From Stenotrophomonas maltophilia (GTDB lineage Bacteria; Pseudomonadota; Gammaproteobacteria; Xanthomonadales; Xanthomonadaceae), in NCBI RefSeq assembly GCF_002138415.1, contig NZ_CP015612.1, forward strand, positions 1,962,001 to 2,026,000: 64,000 bases of DNA, read 5' to 3'. Within the stretch, counting starts at the first letter, position 1; every line of letters starts with the position of its first letter. The notes beneath the pieces were generated by a model that did not search any database, was not told where the DNA came from, and saw only the letters and a program-made list of their open reading frames with translations. Shown here piece after piece: positions 8,691-15,534 of the stretch. The position numbers and the translations under genes are program-made.

Positions 8691-9032
8691 TCAGCCGCCG
8701 GTGCCGCCCGTACCGCCGGTGCCGCCCGTACCGCCGGTGCCACCCGTACCAGGGCCGCCCGGACCCGGGCCGCCCGGATCAGTGCCGCTGCCGCCGTCAT
8801 TGCTGCCGCTCGTGCTGTCGCCGCCGATGCTGTAGGCAACGGCAGCGGCGGCCACGCCGATTACGGTGGTGCCCACGACTGCAGCGGTCGAGACGCCAGC
8901 AGCTTCTGCGCCGGCAACTTCAGCCGCAGTAGCCTCCGTGCCGGCCGTAGCCTGCGCTTCCTGCGCGAAACTCATCATCGGGGAGGCGGACAGGGCCGCC
9001 AGTGCCACAACTGCGATTGTCTTCTTGAACAT
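8691..9032 (-). CDS. Small secreted Gly/Thr-rich protein, GfcA/YjbE-like
   Basis: A 113-residue protein of low complexity. A signal peptide ends MMSFA|QE, then an Ala/Thr/Glu-rich stretch, a hydrophobic Ala/Val segment (about residues 50-68) and a tail of Gly-Gly-Thr triplets. E. coli GfcA and YjbE share exactly this composition (signal, Ala/Thr/Val-rich centre, Gly/Thr tail) and the first place in their operons. The assignment rests on composition and position more than on alignable sequence. The tail is coded by an 18-bp tandem DNA repeat. A promoter lies 36-64 bp upstream and a terminator directly downstream, so this gene may be expressed far more than the four behind it. The molecular role is unknown. 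Confidence 0.75.
   Translation of the reverse strand: MFKKTIAVVALAALSASPMMSFAQEAQATAGTEATAAEVAGAEAAGVSTAAVVGTTVIGVAAAAVAYSIGGDSTSGSNDGGSGTDPGGPGPGGPGTGGTGGTGGTGGTGGTGG
8697..8757. repeat. 18-bp tandem repeat in the Gly/Thr tail
   Basis: The unit CCGCCGGTGCCGCCCGTA recurs about three times with one A/G change, followed by looser GGGCC-rich copies. It codes for Gly-Gly-Thr-Gly-Gly-Thr on the minus strand. The length is a multiple of three, so copy-number changes would lengthen or shorten the tail without a frameshift. Confidence 0.75.
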
Positions 9033-9067
9033 GGGAGGCCTGCTCCGTCAGGGGAAATTCCTTTCAC

Positions 9068-9096
9068 ATATTCTGCGGATGAACCCTTGCTGTCAA
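9068..9096 (-). promoter_or_regulatory. Sigma70-type promoter of the gfc-like operon
   Basis: On the minus strand TTGACA (9096-9091) is followed after 17 bases by GAATAT (9073-9068). The -35 is perfect and the -10 matches at only three of six positions. It lies 36-64 bp upstream of the gfcA-like ATG, in an AT-rich patch that stands out from the GC-rich surroundings. Confidence 0.6.
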
Positions 9097-9116
9097 TATT
9101 TGTGAAAACTTAGTGT

Positions 9117-9755
9117 CTAATGATGGCTGCTGTCTGGCGACGAATTGCCGCGTAGATTCTGGCGCTCGAATGCCTGCGTGCGGCCGGACAGTGTCTTCGC
9201 AGCGGCCTTCACGAGGTCATGGGTGTGTAAATCTGCGAGCAATATCGGCGTGGTCATGGCGGCGGCCATGGCCAGCAACGCGGCGCGGCCATGCACCGCC
9301 AGGATGTTGCCCAGCGTCTGTCCGTGACGCAGCACCCAAGCCGACGCGGTCAGGCCGAGGCTGAGTCCTATGATGATCTCGGAGGGGGAATGGGCCCGCA
9401 AAGGCAGTCGAGAGTATCCGATCGCGACTGCAAGTCCCGCGCCAGCGACGGCCCAGGCCCGCAAGTGTCGGCTGCGGCCGCTGGCCAGCAGCCATAAGGT
9501 CACGGGATAGAGCACGCTGGACATGGCGGCATGCCCGGAGATGCCGGTGAAATCCAGATGCTCCAACCCGAAACCCCAGCCCATGAAGGCGATCTTGCTG
9601 GCCAGAGTGGTCGCGGCGACCACAGTGATGGCCACGGCCCAGCGCCACAGCAGGTGGCGGTGAGAGGTTGGCAGGAACAGGGCGAGTACAGTGGCAAGCG
9701 GAAACAGGGCGCGGCTGTCGCCGAGTGCAGACAGGCTCTCCCAGAAGGTCATCAT
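9117..9755 (-). CDS. PAP2-superfamily membrane phosphatase
   Basis: A 212-residue membrane protein with about six hydrophobic segments. The PAP2 acid-phosphatase signature is visible in order: GISGHAAMSS (motif 2 with catalytic His) and GYSRLPLRAHSPSE (motif 3, SR-X5-H-X3-E, with Glu in the place of the usual Asp). Such enzymes dephosphorylate undecaprenyl pyrophosphate, phosphatidic acid or lipid A. Undecaprenyl-PP recycling would suit the neighbouring polysaccharide genes, but this is inference. The start is placed at the MMTFWESL methionines, because a 28-residue upstream extension reads into the tRNA-side region and is polar. The exact start could be 9755 or 9752. It ends 84 bp from the divergent gfc-like promoter side. 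Confidence 0.8.
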   Translation of the reverse strand: MMTFWESLSALGDSRALFPLATVLALFLPTSHRHLLWRWAVAITVVAATTLASKIAFMGWGFGLEHLDFTGISGHAAMSSVLYPVTLWLLASGRSRHLRAWAVAGAGLAVAIGYSRLPLRAHSPSEIIIGLSLGLTASAWVLRHGQTLGNILAVHGRAALLAMAAAMTTPILLADLHTHDLVKAAAKTLSGRTQAFERQNLRGNSSPDSSHH

Positions 9756-9873
9756 GCGGCGACGGTATAAGTGCAGCGGGTAGATGCGCACAGAATACTG
9801 ATGCTGGGCGTCCTGCAGAACGCCCCGCGCTTGGTCCATTCAGCTGGACGCGGTATCCTGTGCCGCTGCCAAT

Positions 9874-9950
9874 GGCCCCGTAGCTCAGCTGGATAGAGCG
9901 TCCCCCTCCTAAGGGGAAGGTCGCCCGTTCGAATCGGGCCGGGGTCACCA
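9874..9950 (+). tRNA. tRNA-Arg (anticodon CCT)
   Basis: A 77-base gene. The acceptor strand GGCCCCG pairs with CGGGGTC (one G-T pair) and CCA is encoded. The D-arm is TAGCTCAGCTGGATAGAGCG, the anticodon stem CCCC/GGGG closes the loop CTCCTAA with anticodon CCT (reads AGG), and the T-arm is GCCCG-TTCGAAT-CGGGC. It is the target of a small integrated element: the last 34 bases and the next base recur exactly at 10504-10538. Confidence 0.96.
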
Positions 9951-9951
9951 T
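9917..9951 (+). repeat. attL-like 35-bp direct repeat (tRNA 3' end)
   Basis: The 35 bases from the variable region through the T-arm and CCA plus one T are identical to 10504-10538. Tyrosine-recombinase islands and prophages use tRNA 3' ends this way and rebuild the intact gene on one side. Confidence 0.8.
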
Positions 9952-10107
9952 AAGTCAATGGCTTGCGGCATTTGGCCAGCTTGCAGAGTGTCTTGAAGCG
10001 CCAGTTGCTCCCACAGGTGCGGAATGCAGGCGCTGCGCGGACGTTCGCTGCGCTGATGGTGTGGGCCTCCGCTCATTTCAGGCGGCCCGCAGCTTGCACT
10101 ACTGTGG

Positions 10108-10218
10108 TCATTCATCCCGGCTTCTGTCGCGGAGGTCCAGGAATGCGGCAATTGCGCTTGCAGCGACGCCGAGCAAAAAGCCGAGGACCATTCCGTCGAA
10201 CCAACTCAAGCTCGCCAC
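10108..10218 (-). CDS. Possible 36-residue membrane peptide in island remnant
   Basis: A GTG start at 10218 with GGGGG four bases upstream opens a 36-codon frame. It reads as a short lead, a single transmembrane segment (GMVLGFLLGVAASAIAAFL) and a charged tail DLRDRSRDE. The arrangement resembles small phage or toxin-like membrane peptides, but nothing specific is recognised. It may be a chance frame. Confidence 0.3.
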   Translation of the reverse strand: MASLSWFDGMVLGFLLGVAASAIAAFLDLRDRSRDE

Positions 10219-10349
10219 GTTGCCCCCATGCAAAGACTGATGCGCGAACAGCGTTCTGCTGCTTGTGTTGTACTGCGAAGGGGTAAAGGTATGGTCCCGG
10301 GCTTTCGCGGGCCTTACAGAGAACAATTCGCATCTTGGTGTCGCGATTG

Positions 10350-10430
10350 TCAGGCGATCTTCAGCAACAGTCCCTCGAGGTTGTTCCGCGGCGCGTTCAC
10401 CGCGCGGCCGATGCGGTAGGCCTCCATCAC
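10350..10430 (-). pseudogene. Short gene fragment in island remnant
   Basis: A 26-codon minus-strand frame (start GTG at 10430, stop at 10350) reads EAYRIGRAVNAPRNNLEG and has protein-like composition. Just upstream, in another frame, is THGSYLTTVPFWG. A single-base change would join the two, so this may be the frameshifted end of a lost gene. The family is not recognised. Confidence 0.3.
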
Positions 10431-10503
10431 GTCCCCAGAACGGCACCGTGGTCAGATAGCTGCCATGTGTTAAACAGGCCAGATCATGGCCGCCTACCAG
10501 AAA

Positions 10504-10538
10504 AAGGTCGCCCGTTCGAATCGGGCCGGGGTCACCAT
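10504..10538 (+). repeat. attR-like 35-bp direct repeat (copy of tRNA-Arg 3' end)
   Basis: An exact copy of 9917-9951, preceded by AAAA instead of the anticodon stem, so it cannot form a tRNA. It marks the outer end of the remnant element, 36 bp before the stop of the DapA-like gene. Confidence 0.8.
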
Positions 10539-10573
10539 CCGACACTGCTGCACGGCAACCGCTCGCCGGGCTT

Positions 10574-11464
10574 CTACAACAACCCCAGCCCGCCCAGCAC
10601 CGCCGCCACTTCCTCGCGATCCCCACCACGCAGCCCCTGCAACGGCAGCGGCAGGCAGTCCTCGCCGCACAGCCCCAGCAGCGCAGCCGCGCAGTCCATC
10701 ACGCGAATCCCGCCGAACCGGTCGTACAGGGACCACAGCGGCGCCAGCCGCGCAGACAGGGTAATAGCACCCTCTTCATCGCCACTACCCACGGCTCGCA
10801 TGATCTGCAGCGCAACCTCGGGGAACAGTCCGGCGGTCACCGAATACCAGCCATCGCACCCTGCCAGCAGTCCACGTACGGCCGACGCGTCACCACTGAC
10901 GCCCAGCGTCACATGCGCAGGAACGCACGCACGGAGTGCGGCAAGGCGCGCGGCCGCCTCGGCCGGATCATCAGCGAGGCGCGGAATCTTGATCGAGGCG
11001 ATGTTCGGCAGCGCCGCAATCCGGCCGTGCAACGCATCCGAGAAACGGAAGTGCGTGGTGCCGGGATTGTCATAGACGCAGATCGGCGTGCGCACCGCCG
11101 CACAGACGGTTTCAAATAGACCTTGCACCTCATGGTCCTTCAGCGGCTGGTAGGACACTGGGGCGAGCAGCAGGCCTGCAGCACCTGCATCCTCGGCGTC
11201 CAGGGCCAGCTCCAGCACATCGCGAGTACGCAATGCACCGATGCCGACAATCACCGGAACATTCCCGGCACGCGGGAGTGCTTCGCGCAGCACGCGCTTG
11301 CGTTCATGCTTCTCCAGATAGGCGTAGCTGCCAGTGGAGCCAAGCACGCCCATCGAATCAACACCGGAATCGGCCAGGCGCTCGACCAGTCCGGCAAACG
11401 CACGAAAGTCGATGCCGGTTTCAGAGAGCGGGGTCAGTGGAAATGCACTGAGGCCTTTGAACAT
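10574..11464 (-). CDS. Dihydrodipicolinate synthase (DapA/NAL) family lyase or aldolase
   Basis: A 296-residue TIM-barrel enzyme of the class I DapA/N-acetylneuraminate lyase family. Lys159 (IASIKIPR) is the Schiff-base lysine and Tyr131 (VYDNPGT) the proton relay, almost the same numbering as E. coli DapA (161 and 133). GSTGSYAYL near residue 42 is the pyruvate-binding loop, where DapA proper has GTTGE. The loop change and the isolated location suggest a catabolic aldolase or lyase rather than the lysine-pathway enzyme. The substrate is unknown. The ATG at 11464 has GGGAG eight bases upstream. A 13-residue extension is possible but lacks a ribosome site. Confidence 0.85.
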   Translation of the reverse strand: MFKGLSAFPLTPLSETGIDFRAFAGLVERLADSGVDSMGVLGSTGSYAYLEKHERKRVLREALPRAGNVPVIVGIGALRTRDVLELALDAEDAGAAGLLLAPVSYQPLKDHEVQGLFETVCAAVRTPICVYDNPGTTHFRFSDALHGRIAALPNIASIKIPRLADDPAEAAARLAALRACVPAHVTLGVSGDASAVRGLLAGCDGWYSVTAGLFPEVALQIMRAVGSGDEEGAITLSARLAPLWSLYDRFGGIRVMDCAAALLGLCGEDCLPLPLQGLRGGDREEVAAVLGGLGLL

Positions 11465-11572
11465 GGGATCTCCCGAGAGGGGAATGGGCTGGACGCCAGG
11501 CATTGTTTATTGTCCTATGACAAAACTCAAGTGTCTCCATGCAGCGTGTCTAACCGCCACGAATGACGCACC

Positions 11573-12046
11573 ATGCGGGTCATGAAACCAAGCCTTTGCG
11601 CCGTCCAGCCTTCCCACTACGCCACCATTGTCGATTGGCCTGATTCCGCCGAGGCCACCCAGCGCTGGGCGGGCCCCGGCGTGCCGTTCCCCTTGCCGCA
11701 GGAACGGTTCGCGCAGGTGCTTGAGCTCGCGGCGCGCCCGGGCTGGGCGCTGCTGGACGGGCAGGGCCAGTGCCTGGGCTTTGGCCAGTACTGGATGACC
11801 GGCGCCGGCACCGCGCACCTGGGCCGCATCATTGTTTCCCCACTGGCACGCGGGCGCGGACTTGGCCGGCTGCTCATGCAGGCCTTGAGTGCACAGGCCA
11901 TGCGCGGAGCCGGTGTGCAGCGCCTCACGTTGCGCGTCTATCGTGACAACACGGCCGCCGTGGCCCTGTACCGCGATCTCGGTTTCCAGCAGGTCGAAGC
12001 GTCCTCGACGCCGGAACTTCTGTTCATGCAGCGCACGTCGGGCTGA
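11573..12046 (+). CDS. GNAT-family N-acetyltransferase
   Basis: A 157-residue single-domain GNAT protein. The acetyl-CoA site is GRIIVSPLARGRGLGRLL (motif A, R-X-X-G-X-G/A type) and the C-terminal motif B is TLRVYRDNTAAVALYRDLGF. The acceptor substrate cannot be told. Either the ATG at 11573 or the one at 11582 may be used. It is divergent from the DapA-like gene and ends 6 bp before the convergent acetyltransferase gene, leaving no room for a terminator of its own. Confidence 0.85.
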   Translation: MRVMKPSLCAVQPSHYATIVDWPDSAEATQRWAGPGVPFPLPQERFAQVLELAARPGWALLDGQGQCLGFGQYWMTGAGTAHLGRIIVSPLARGRGLGRLLMQALSAQAMRGAGVQRLTLRVYRDNTAAVALYRDLGFQQVEASSTPELLFMQRTSG

Positions 12047-12052
12047 AGCCGC

Positions 12053-12610
12053 TCAGGCCGGTGTGACGGCCTGCAGGGCAAACCATTGCTCGCGGGCAAT
12101 GCGGCTGATGTGCTCTGTGCGGTAGTCGCCAAGGAAGCTGTTGAACTTGTTCACTTCGGTGTGGTGATGCTGGAAACCGCATTTGCTCTGCGCGACCAGC
12201 GATTGCAGGTTGTTGGCGAAGTAGCCGCACCACAGTGCGTCCAGCTCCAGGTCCATGAAGGCGTGCCGCATCACTTCGCGCACCGCTTCGGGCACCAGTC
12301 CGCGACCCCAGTACGGTACGCCGATCCAGTAGGCGATCTCACCCTCTCGATCGCTGATATCGAAGTTGCTGTCGGCGCCGATCAGGATGCCGACGCAGCC
12401 GATCGCGTGGCCATCCTCGCGGCTCTGCAGGGCGTAGACCTCTGGCCGGTTGAAGACGGTACGGATGACGTCGGTACTTTCCTCGACGCTGGTGTGTACC
12501 GGCCAGCCGGCGATGGGGCCCACCCGCGGGTCGCGGGCGTACTCGTACAGATCGGCGGCATCGGTGTCGCGCCAGGGGCGCAGGATCAAGCGTTCGGTGT
12601 GCAGCTGCAT
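12053..12610 (-). CDS. RimJ/RimL-type GNAT acetyltransferase
   Basis: A 185-residue protein that opens with TERLILRPWRDTDAADLYEYA, the standard N-terminus of Acetyltransf_3 (RimJ/RimL-like) proteins. YWIGVPYWGRGLVPEAVRE is the acetyl-CoA binding stretch. The family acetylates protein N-termini or small molecules such as antibiotics and amino acids. The target here is not apparent. The ATG at 12610 is chosen because the family begins just before TERL and GGA lies upstream. An extension of 10 residues is open. Confidence 0.83.
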   Translation of the reverse strand: MQLHTERLILRPWRDTDAADLYEYARDPRVGPIAGWPVHTSVEESTDVIRTVFNRPEVYALQSREDGHAIGCVGILIGADSNFDISDREGEIAYWIGVPYWGRGLVPEAVREVMRHAFMDLELDALWCGYFANNLQSLVAQSKCGFQHHHTEVNKFNSFLGDYRTEHISRIAREQWFALQAVTPA

Positions 12611-12756
12611 GTCGATTCCAATGGGAAAAGGAGAGTGCACAGGCTAGGTCGCCAGGCCCGGCCCACCCAGAGCGGGACCTTGATGATTCCGGTACTTTTC
12701 ACAACTCGCCGTCAGGCCCGGGTATGCTGGGGCCCGGAATCCAGCCGGAACGGCCC

Positions 12757-13650
12757 ATGGACCGCGTACCCCAGCTTCTGGACCAGGACGAATCCATGCG
12801 CCTGGAGGTCAGCACGCTGGCCGAAGGGCAGGGCGTCCCGTTGTCGTTTGGTCACGCCTATCTGGCGGTACTGGTATGCGTCTCGGGGCGCGCCCGCTTT
12901 GCGCTGAACTTCCGCGAAGTGGCGGTGCAGCGGCACGATGTGCTGGTGCTGGCAGAGGACACGCTGGCGCTGCTGCGGCAGCGCTCACGCGGCTTCCTGG
13001 CGATGGTCTGCCTGATGCCCAAGGCGCTGGCATCGGAGGTGGCCTATGTGCTGCCCAATGCGCTGTTCCAGTTCCTGCACGAACAGCCGCACTGCCGGCC
13101 GTCACCGCTGGATGTGCCGTTGCTGCAGGGATGGCTGCAGCTGATGATGGACGCGCAGCACAACGGTGGACGGCATCGCCACGTGATGTTGCGCAATCTG
13201 CTGCAGAGCTTCTTCCTGAAGATGGCCACGTTGCTGCCGAAGAAGAAGGGGGTGCCCACGCAGGTCAGCCGACGCGAGCGCCTGGCCTGGAACTTCTGGG
13301 AGCTGGTTGGGCAGCGCAGTACCCGCCAGCGCGACGTGCAGTCCTATGCCGACGCGCTGTGCATTACCCCGTTCTATCTCTCGCAGCTGACCCGCGAGTG
13401 CTTTGACGAAACACCGAAGGCATTGATCGACCGCCAGGTGGTTCTGGAGATCAAGGCACTGCTGACCTACAGCGAATTGCCGATCGGTCGCATCGCCGAG
13501 CGCCTGTGTTTCGAGGATGCGTCCTACCTGTGCCGCTACTTCCGGCGGCATACCGGTCAATCGCTGACGGGCTACCGCCGGGCGGAGCAGGGCGGCACTA
13601 ATGTGATACGAACAGCGGCGCCGGCACTTCGGCCAGCAGATCCTCAGTGA
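12757..13650 (+). CDS. AraC-family transcriptional regulator
   Basis: A 297-residue cytosolic regulator. An N-terminal cupin-like sensing half (about 1-170) is followed by the two-helix-turn-helix AraC domain (about 195-285): YADALCITPFYLSQLTRECF is the first HTH and IGRIAERLCFEDASYLCRYF the second, with the conserved FR-HTGQSLTGYR end. The ligand and target are unknown. The last 53 bases overlap the convergent stress-protein gene on the other strand. Eleven extra upstream codons are open, but the ATG at 12757 has a purine-rich site before it. Confidence 0.85.
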   Translation: MDRVPQLLDQDESMRLEVSTLAEGQGVPLSFGHAYLAVLVCVSGRARFALNFREVAVQRHDVLVLAEDTLALLRQRSRGFLAMVCLMPKALASEVAYVLPNALFQFLHEQPHCRPSPLDVPLLQGWLQLMMDAQHNGGRHRHVMLRNLLQSFFLKMATLLPKKKGVPTQVSRRERLAWNFWELVGQRSTRQRDVQSYADALCITPFYLSQLTRECFDETPKALIDRQVVLEIKALLTYSELPIGRIAERLCFEDASYLCRYFRRHTGQSLTGYRRAEQGGTNVIRTAAPALRPADPQ

Positions 13651-14428
13651 CCCCGCCGAGCACGCGCTCGACCATCCGGCTGCGGCTGTAAGGGCCCAGC
13701 ACCAGCAGGTCGGCGTCGGCATCGAGCACATGCTGGCGGATGGTCGCGGCAACGCCGCCCTGGCTCGAACTGATCGTCTGGATCTCCACCTCAACGCCAT
13801 GCCGTGCCAGATGCTGGGCCATCTCTGCGCCGGGTGTGGCCTCGGCCTTGGGCGTGTCGACCATCAGCAGGTGCACTGCCTGTGCACGCGCGAGCAACGG
13901 CAACGCATCGGCCACCGCGCGACGTGCCTGCTTGCTGGCGTTCCAGGCCACCACGATGCGATGGCCGACCTGATCGCCTTGCCAGTGCGGCGGTACCAGC
14001 AGCATCGGCACGCCGGTCTGGCGCAGCGTGCCCAGGGGCCGCCAGCCGCTGGGGGCCCCGGGTGTATGCGGATAGCCGGCGATGATCAGGTCGCAGTACA
14101 GCGACTGCAGGGCCAGGTCGGCGCCACCCAGATAGTCCGAGACGATGCGCAGTTCGGTGCTGATCTGCAGCGGCTCGGACACAGCGCGCAGGTTCTGCAT
14201 CAGCTGCGCGGTGCAGGCGGCATCCGCGCGCGCCTCATGGTCGAGTGCGGCGGCGATGCCGGCACCCCGCGCGAAGCCGTTGGCGATGTCGGTGGGATGC
14301 TGGGCGGTGGACACTGCGACCAGATGCGCCTGCTGTGCCTGTGCCAGGTGAGAGGCGATGTTCAGTACGCGTTGTCCGGTGTCGCTGGCATCGAACAGCA
14401 CAGCGATATCGCGCAGTGGATGCAGCAT
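13598..14428 (-). CDS. Universal stress protein, tandem UspA domains
   Basis: A 276-residue protein built of two UspA folds. The first (about 1-145) starts RDIAVLFDASDTGQRVL and the second (about 152-276) starts HRIVVAWNASKQARRAV and ends in LLVLGPYSRSRMVERVLGG, which resembles the G-X2-G-X9-G-S/T ATP-binding pattern. The first domain has a less regular version. Such proteins help survival under starvation, oxidants and low oxygen. The start at 14428 has AAGGAG seven bases upstream. The 3' end overlaps the convergent AraC gene by 53 bp. It is divergent from the TetR gene, with an operator-like dyad between them. Confidence 0.88.
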   Translation of the reverse strand: MLHPLRDIAVLFDASDTGQRVLNIASHLAQAQQAHLVAVSTAQHPTDIANGFARGAGIAAALDHEARADAACTAQLMQNLRAVSEPLQISTELRIVSDYLGGADLALQSLYCDLIIAGYPHTPGAPSGWRPLGTLRQTGVPMLLVPPHWQGDQVGHRIVVAWNASKQARRAVADALPLLARAQAVHLLMVDTPKAEATPGAEMAQHLARHGVEVEIQTISSSQGGVAATIRQHVLDADADLLVLGPYSRSRMVERVLGGVTEDLLAEVPAPLFVSH

Positions 14429-14523
14429 GGCCTTTCTCCTTCGATGCCTGTGACGCGTTCCCTGCCGTGCACCCACCCGGACGCACCGGACGCAGCTCCG
14501 TTGTAGCGCATCTGTGTTTCCTG

Positions 14524-14561
14524 TGAATCATTTTTGATTCAGTTTATTAATTGATGATTCA
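14524..14561. promoter_or_regulatory. Operator-like dyad with a third half-site, USP/TetR intergenic
   Basis: TGAATCA (14524-14530) and TGATTCA (14535-14541) form an exact inverted repeat with four T between. A further TGATTCA lies at 14555-14561. The stretch is AT-rich in a GC-rich region and sits 38-75 bp before the TetR start, so autorepression by the TetR protein is a reasonable guess. Confidence 0.5.
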
Positions 14562-14598
14562 TGCTAGCGTGGGGGCGAACCCACACCTCAGCGCTTTC

Positions 14599-15165
14599 AT
14601 GCGACCTGCTGCAGCACACACCCGCCGCGACCTGCACCACGCCCTGGCAGCCACCCTGGTCAGCCATCCGCGCTGCACGCTCAGCGAACTGGCGCGGGGG
14701 GCAGGCATCAGCCGGGCCACGCTGTATCGGTTTGCACCGACACGTGAAGCGATAGACGAAGCACTGTTCGCCGCAGGCTTCGAGCGTCTGGAAGCGGCGG
14801 CGGTCTGGTTCGACGAAGGCGGTGATGCACGCCATGTGCTTGAGCAGGTCACCGCCACACTGTTGGCGGACTGGGAACTGGTGACGCTGCTGTTCGCGCG
14901 GATGATGGAAGAGCAGCAGCGCCAGGGTGACCTGCATCTGCTGCCGGAGCGCTGGGCGCCGATCGGCGAGCGTTTCGAGGCGTTTTTCCTGCGTGGCCAG
15001 AAGGCCGGCGTGTTCAACGTCGAGTTCAGTGCGGTGTGGCTGGCCGATTTCTACTGGACCTGTTTCTACGGCATTACCTGGTCACTCGCACGCGGTCGGC
15101 TGGCCCCGGCCATGGCCGCCTCCACGTTGCTGGCGTCGTTCCAGCATGGTGCGATGAAATCCTGA
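14599..15165 (+). CDS. TetR/AcrR-family transcriptional regulator
   Basis: A 188-residue repressor-like protein. The N-terminal HTH is LSELARGAGISRATLYRFAPTREAI (about residues 30-55), with the conserved ATLYR..F-T/P recognition helix. The C-terminal helical ligand domain ends LASFQHGAMKS. The inducer is unknown. An in-frame TTG/ATG at 14551/14554 would add 15-16 residues but would lie inside the dyad, so the ATG at 14599 is preferred although no strong ribosome site is seen. It is divergent from the stress-protein gene, its most likely target apart from itself. Confidence 0.82.
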   Translation: MRPAAAHTRRDLHHALAATLVSHPRCTLSELARGAGISRATLYRFAPTREAIDEALFAAGFERLEAAAVWFDEGGDARHVLEQVTATLLADWELVTLLFARMMEEQQRQGDLHLLPERWAPIGERFEAFFLRGQKAGVFNVEFSAVWLADFYWTCFYGITWSLARGRLAPAMAASTLLASFQHGAMKS

Positions 15166-15534
15166 TCGCGATGCCCGCAGCGCACGCCGCGCCGATCTGG
15201 GCCTGCACTGCACCCTGAGCCGAATTCGCTTGACGTCTTGCCGGAAAGGGCGTTCGCGCTGCCGGAATCGTGCACGGTGTCGCACTTCCTGGTTGCTACA
15301 ACTGTGCTCGTCGAACAACGCCAGGATAGGCACGTTTAAATGAGACGTTCATCACACTTTTGTTGCAGTGCGGTATCGTAGTCGCTGAACTTCATACCTG
15401 ACCAACGGGTCCAGGGACGGTTGTAGTGGCCATGGAGCCGGCAGAACGTGCGACGCGCGTCGCCAGGCTGATGAGCTCGTCCCAGGCGACCCACTGAACA
15501 GCGGCTCCTACGCGGGCCGACCGGGGAAATCACC
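15166..15534. other. Intergenic region before the giant DUF11 gene
   Basis: These 369 bases contain no frame with clear coding character, tRNA, repeat or terminator. A slightly AT-rich patch near 15330-15380 could hold the promoter of the large gene, but no -35/-10 pair is convincing. A GGGGAAA at 15521-15527 is the probable ribosome site for 15535. Confidence 0.5.

Larger units (their letters stand above)
9952..10503. mobile_element. Remnant of a tRNA-Arg-integrated element
   Basis: These 552 bases lie between the two 35-bp tRNA copies. There is no integrase and no full-length gene. What remains is one possible 36-residue membrane peptide (10108-10218, minus strand) and a short 26-codon open stretch at 10350-10430 (minus strand, starting GTGATGGAGG) that may be the broken C-terminus of a larger gene. 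The base composition is somewhat lower in G+C than the flanks. The likeliest reading is an island or prophage that was deleted internally, leaving both att sites. Confidence 0.6.

Noticed and set aside
10504..10538. A second tRNA-Arg gene
   Set aside because: Only the 3' half (T-arm and CCA) is present. There is no acceptor 5' strand, D-arm or anticodon.
15171..15330. A possible gene remnant after the TetR gene (protein-like stretch ending near 15338)
   Set aside because: The frame is interrupted by stops and has no start with a ribosome site; too little remains to call a pseudogene.
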